Below are positions 62,665-64,000 of a stretch of DNA of 64,000 nt, one piece after another. This DNA comes from Pseudoalteromonas rhizosphaerae (GTDB lineage Bacteria; Pseudomonadota; Gammaproteobacteria; Enterobacterales; Alteromonadaceae). The position numbers and the translations under genes were made by a program. A model generated the notes under the pieces. That model searched no databases. It was not told where the DNA came from and saw only the letters and a program-made list of their open reading frames with translations. The stretch is taken from assembly GCF_902498845.1 (NCBI RefSeq), contig NZ_CABVLM010000004.1:1-64000 (forward strand), given 5' to 3'. Numbering within the stretch: the first letter of the stretch is position 1; each line of letters starts with the position of its first letter.

Positions 62665-64000
62665 TGGAAAATCAACTGCTAGAAATTGAAGAGTTAATCG
62701 CAGATGCTTTACGAGCAGGTGTTACTTTGTATGAAAAACAAGGTGCTTTAGCATTTAAACAAAGTAACGGTTTTCCAAGTGAACTTAAAGCTCGGATCAT
62801 TGAGCATAAAGCGGCGATTATCCGCTATTTTCAGCAACATCAGTCAGTGGTTACGTTGCAAAGTAATATGGACGTAATTGCCATCGCTGAGCGAGATAGG
62901 TGTTTGCCTTTGAGCTTTGCTCAACAAGGCTTATGGTTTATTGAGCAGTTACAAGGCAGCCAACAATATTATATGCCTGCTGAGTTTACTCTAAAAGGCC
63001 ATATAGATGTGCCGTTGTTACGCGCGGCAATCAAACACATTGTTGGTCGCCATGAAATATTACGCAGTCAGTTTATAACTGATCCGCAAGGTATACCGTA
63101 TGTGCAAGTAACAGACACCTTTATAACGCCTTTTCAGTGGCTGGATGCATCAACATTCCCAGTTACACAGCGACAAAGCCAAATAAAAGCAGCGCTGATA
63201 CAACATCAAGCTCAGCCATTTGATTTGAGTCGAGATGTATTAATACGAGTGCTATTGGTATCCGATAATGAGCAACATTATTTAGCATTTAATATGCATC
63301 ATATTGTTAGTGATGGCGCGTCAATGCAAATATTTGCTCAAGAATTACAAACCATTTATACGCAACTACTGCAAGGTAATGTCGAATTAGACTCGTTACC
63401 AATTCAATATGCTGATTACGCTGCGTGGCAACGAAATACCTTAACAGCAGAGTACTTTACAGCAGCAATTAATTATTGGCGTACAACACTTGGCGATCTT
63501 GAACCGTTGCAATCACTACCAACGGATAAAGTTAGATCGAGCGTTCAAAAGCAGTCTGGTTTAGTTTATCGGCAACGGTTAAGTCGCTCGTTTGTTGAAA
63601 AAATACAACAACATGCGGCGAGTCAATCAGTCACACCATTTATGTGGTTGTTAAGTAGTTTTATGTTATTTATTGGCCGTATTAAACAAACGGAACAGGT
63701 ACTGATCGGCACGCCAACTCAGGGCCGTGAGCATCCACAGCTAAACGATTTAATCGGTTTGTTTGTTAATACCTTAGTGATGCATGGTGTATTGCCGGAT
63801 GAATTAACTTTTAATGCATGGTTGCAGCAACAAAAAGAACGTATTTTACAGTCGTTTGAATATCGCAATATGCCATTTGATAAACTGGTTGAAGGGCTCA
63901 ATTGTCAACGCGATTTAAGTCATCATCCTTTAGTACAAATTTTCTTCACTTTAACTGTTGATGAGCAACCAACCTTTCAGTTACCGGGTGTTGAAATAGC
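62664..64000 (+). CDS. NRPS, third protein (partial): docking-C...
   Basis: 446 codons before the window edge. ATG at 62664 shares one base with the preceding stop (TGATG). Residues 1-60 (LLEIEELIADALRAGVTLYEKQG) again look like a TubC-type docking domain. A condensation domain follows (about 80-445): SFAQQGLWFIEQL at the start, HHIVSDG at 212-218 and the later VLIGTPTQGREHPQLNDLIGLFVNTLV. It should accept the peptide from PCP3 of the previous protein and extend it. Further modules and probably the thioesterase lie to the right. Confidence 0.92.
   Translation, partial: MENQLLEIEELIADALRAGVTLYEKQGALAFKQSNGFPSELKARIIEHKAAIIRYFQQHQSVVTLQSNMDVIAIAERDRCLPLSFAQQGLWFIEQLQGSQQYYMPAEFTLKGHIDVPLLRAAIKHIVGRHEILRSQFITDPQGIPYVQVTDTFITPFQWLDASTFPVTQRQSQIKAALIQHQAQPFDLSRDVLIRVLLVSDNEQHYLAFNMHHIVSDGASMQIFAQELQTIYTQLLQGNVELDSLPIQYADYAAWQRNTLTAEYFTAAINYWRTTLGDLEPLQSLPTDKVRSSVQKQSGLVYRQRLSRSFVEKIQQHAASQSVTPFMWLLSSFMLFIGRIKQTEQVLIGTPTQGREHPQLNDLIGLFVNTLVMHGVLPDELTFNAWLQQQKERILQSFEYRNMPFDKLVEGLNCQRDLSHHPLVQIFFTLTVDEQPTFQLPGVEI

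Overview
The window looks like a chromosomal stretch of a marine gammaproteobacterium, most likely Pseudoalteromonas or a close relative. I infer this from the AT-rich composition, the gene families (E. coli-like LdhA and SbcB, thermostable hemolysin, SPFH protein), Vibrio/Pseudoalteromonas-type integron attC sites and a P2-type Ogr remnant. No rRNA, tRNA or CRISPR array was recognised. The genus call is inference; no marker gene in the window settles it.

Layout. (1) 1-9120 is an accessory island. It holds an IS110-family transposase cut by the window edge, a short integrase-less run of gene cassettes with attC-like sites (two related membrane proteins, then two HEPN-type proteins), a Gabija anti-phage pair (gajA-gajB), a GNAT acetyltransferase and two small unknown genes. 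Inverted copies of a roughly 80-bp repeat bracket the Gabija segment. (2) 9121-13109 carries ordinary metabolism and regulation: AraC regulator with a divergent DUF3224 gene, D-lactate dehydrogenase, glutathione peroxidase and a beta-hydroxyacid dehydrogenase. (3) 13352-21322 is one tightly overlapping ten-gene operon: thermostable-hemolysin GNAT protein, AMP-ligase, haem-oxygenase-like diiron protein, SDR, TPR protein, OmpR-type two-component pair, cupredoxin-like protein, FTR1-like membrane protein and an outer-membrane-type protein. It looks like a small acyl-metabolite pathway with its own sensor. (4) 21371-22816 is sbcB, followed by about 1.3 kb of noncoding DNA. (5) 24078-30846 is a second accessory patch: a lipoprotein, P2-like prophage debris, a PapB-like regulator with phased repeats upstream, a two-TM protein, and a small secreted repeat-protein gene present as two near-identical copies plus one decayed copy. 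(6) 31112-41851 holds SPFH protein, EamA and LysE exporters, LysR and AraC regulators, a PhyH dioxygenase, a diguanylate cyclase and a chemotaxis receptor.

(7) 42615-64000 (running off the right edge) is the main feature: a PKS-NRPS assembly line. Protein 1 (3356 aa) reads FAAL-ACP-KS-AT-ACP-aminotransferase-C-A-PCP, the logic of the iturin/mycosubtilin starter, predicted to make a beta-amino fatty acid and join it to the first amino acid. Protein 2 (3325 aa) is docking-(C-A-PCP)x3, and protein 3 begins docking-C. Specificity residues read by eye give Gly, Asp, Asn-like and Asn-like. The expected product is a lipopeptide beginning beta-amino-acyl-Gly-Asp-Asn-Asn. Termination and any tailoring genes lie outside the window.
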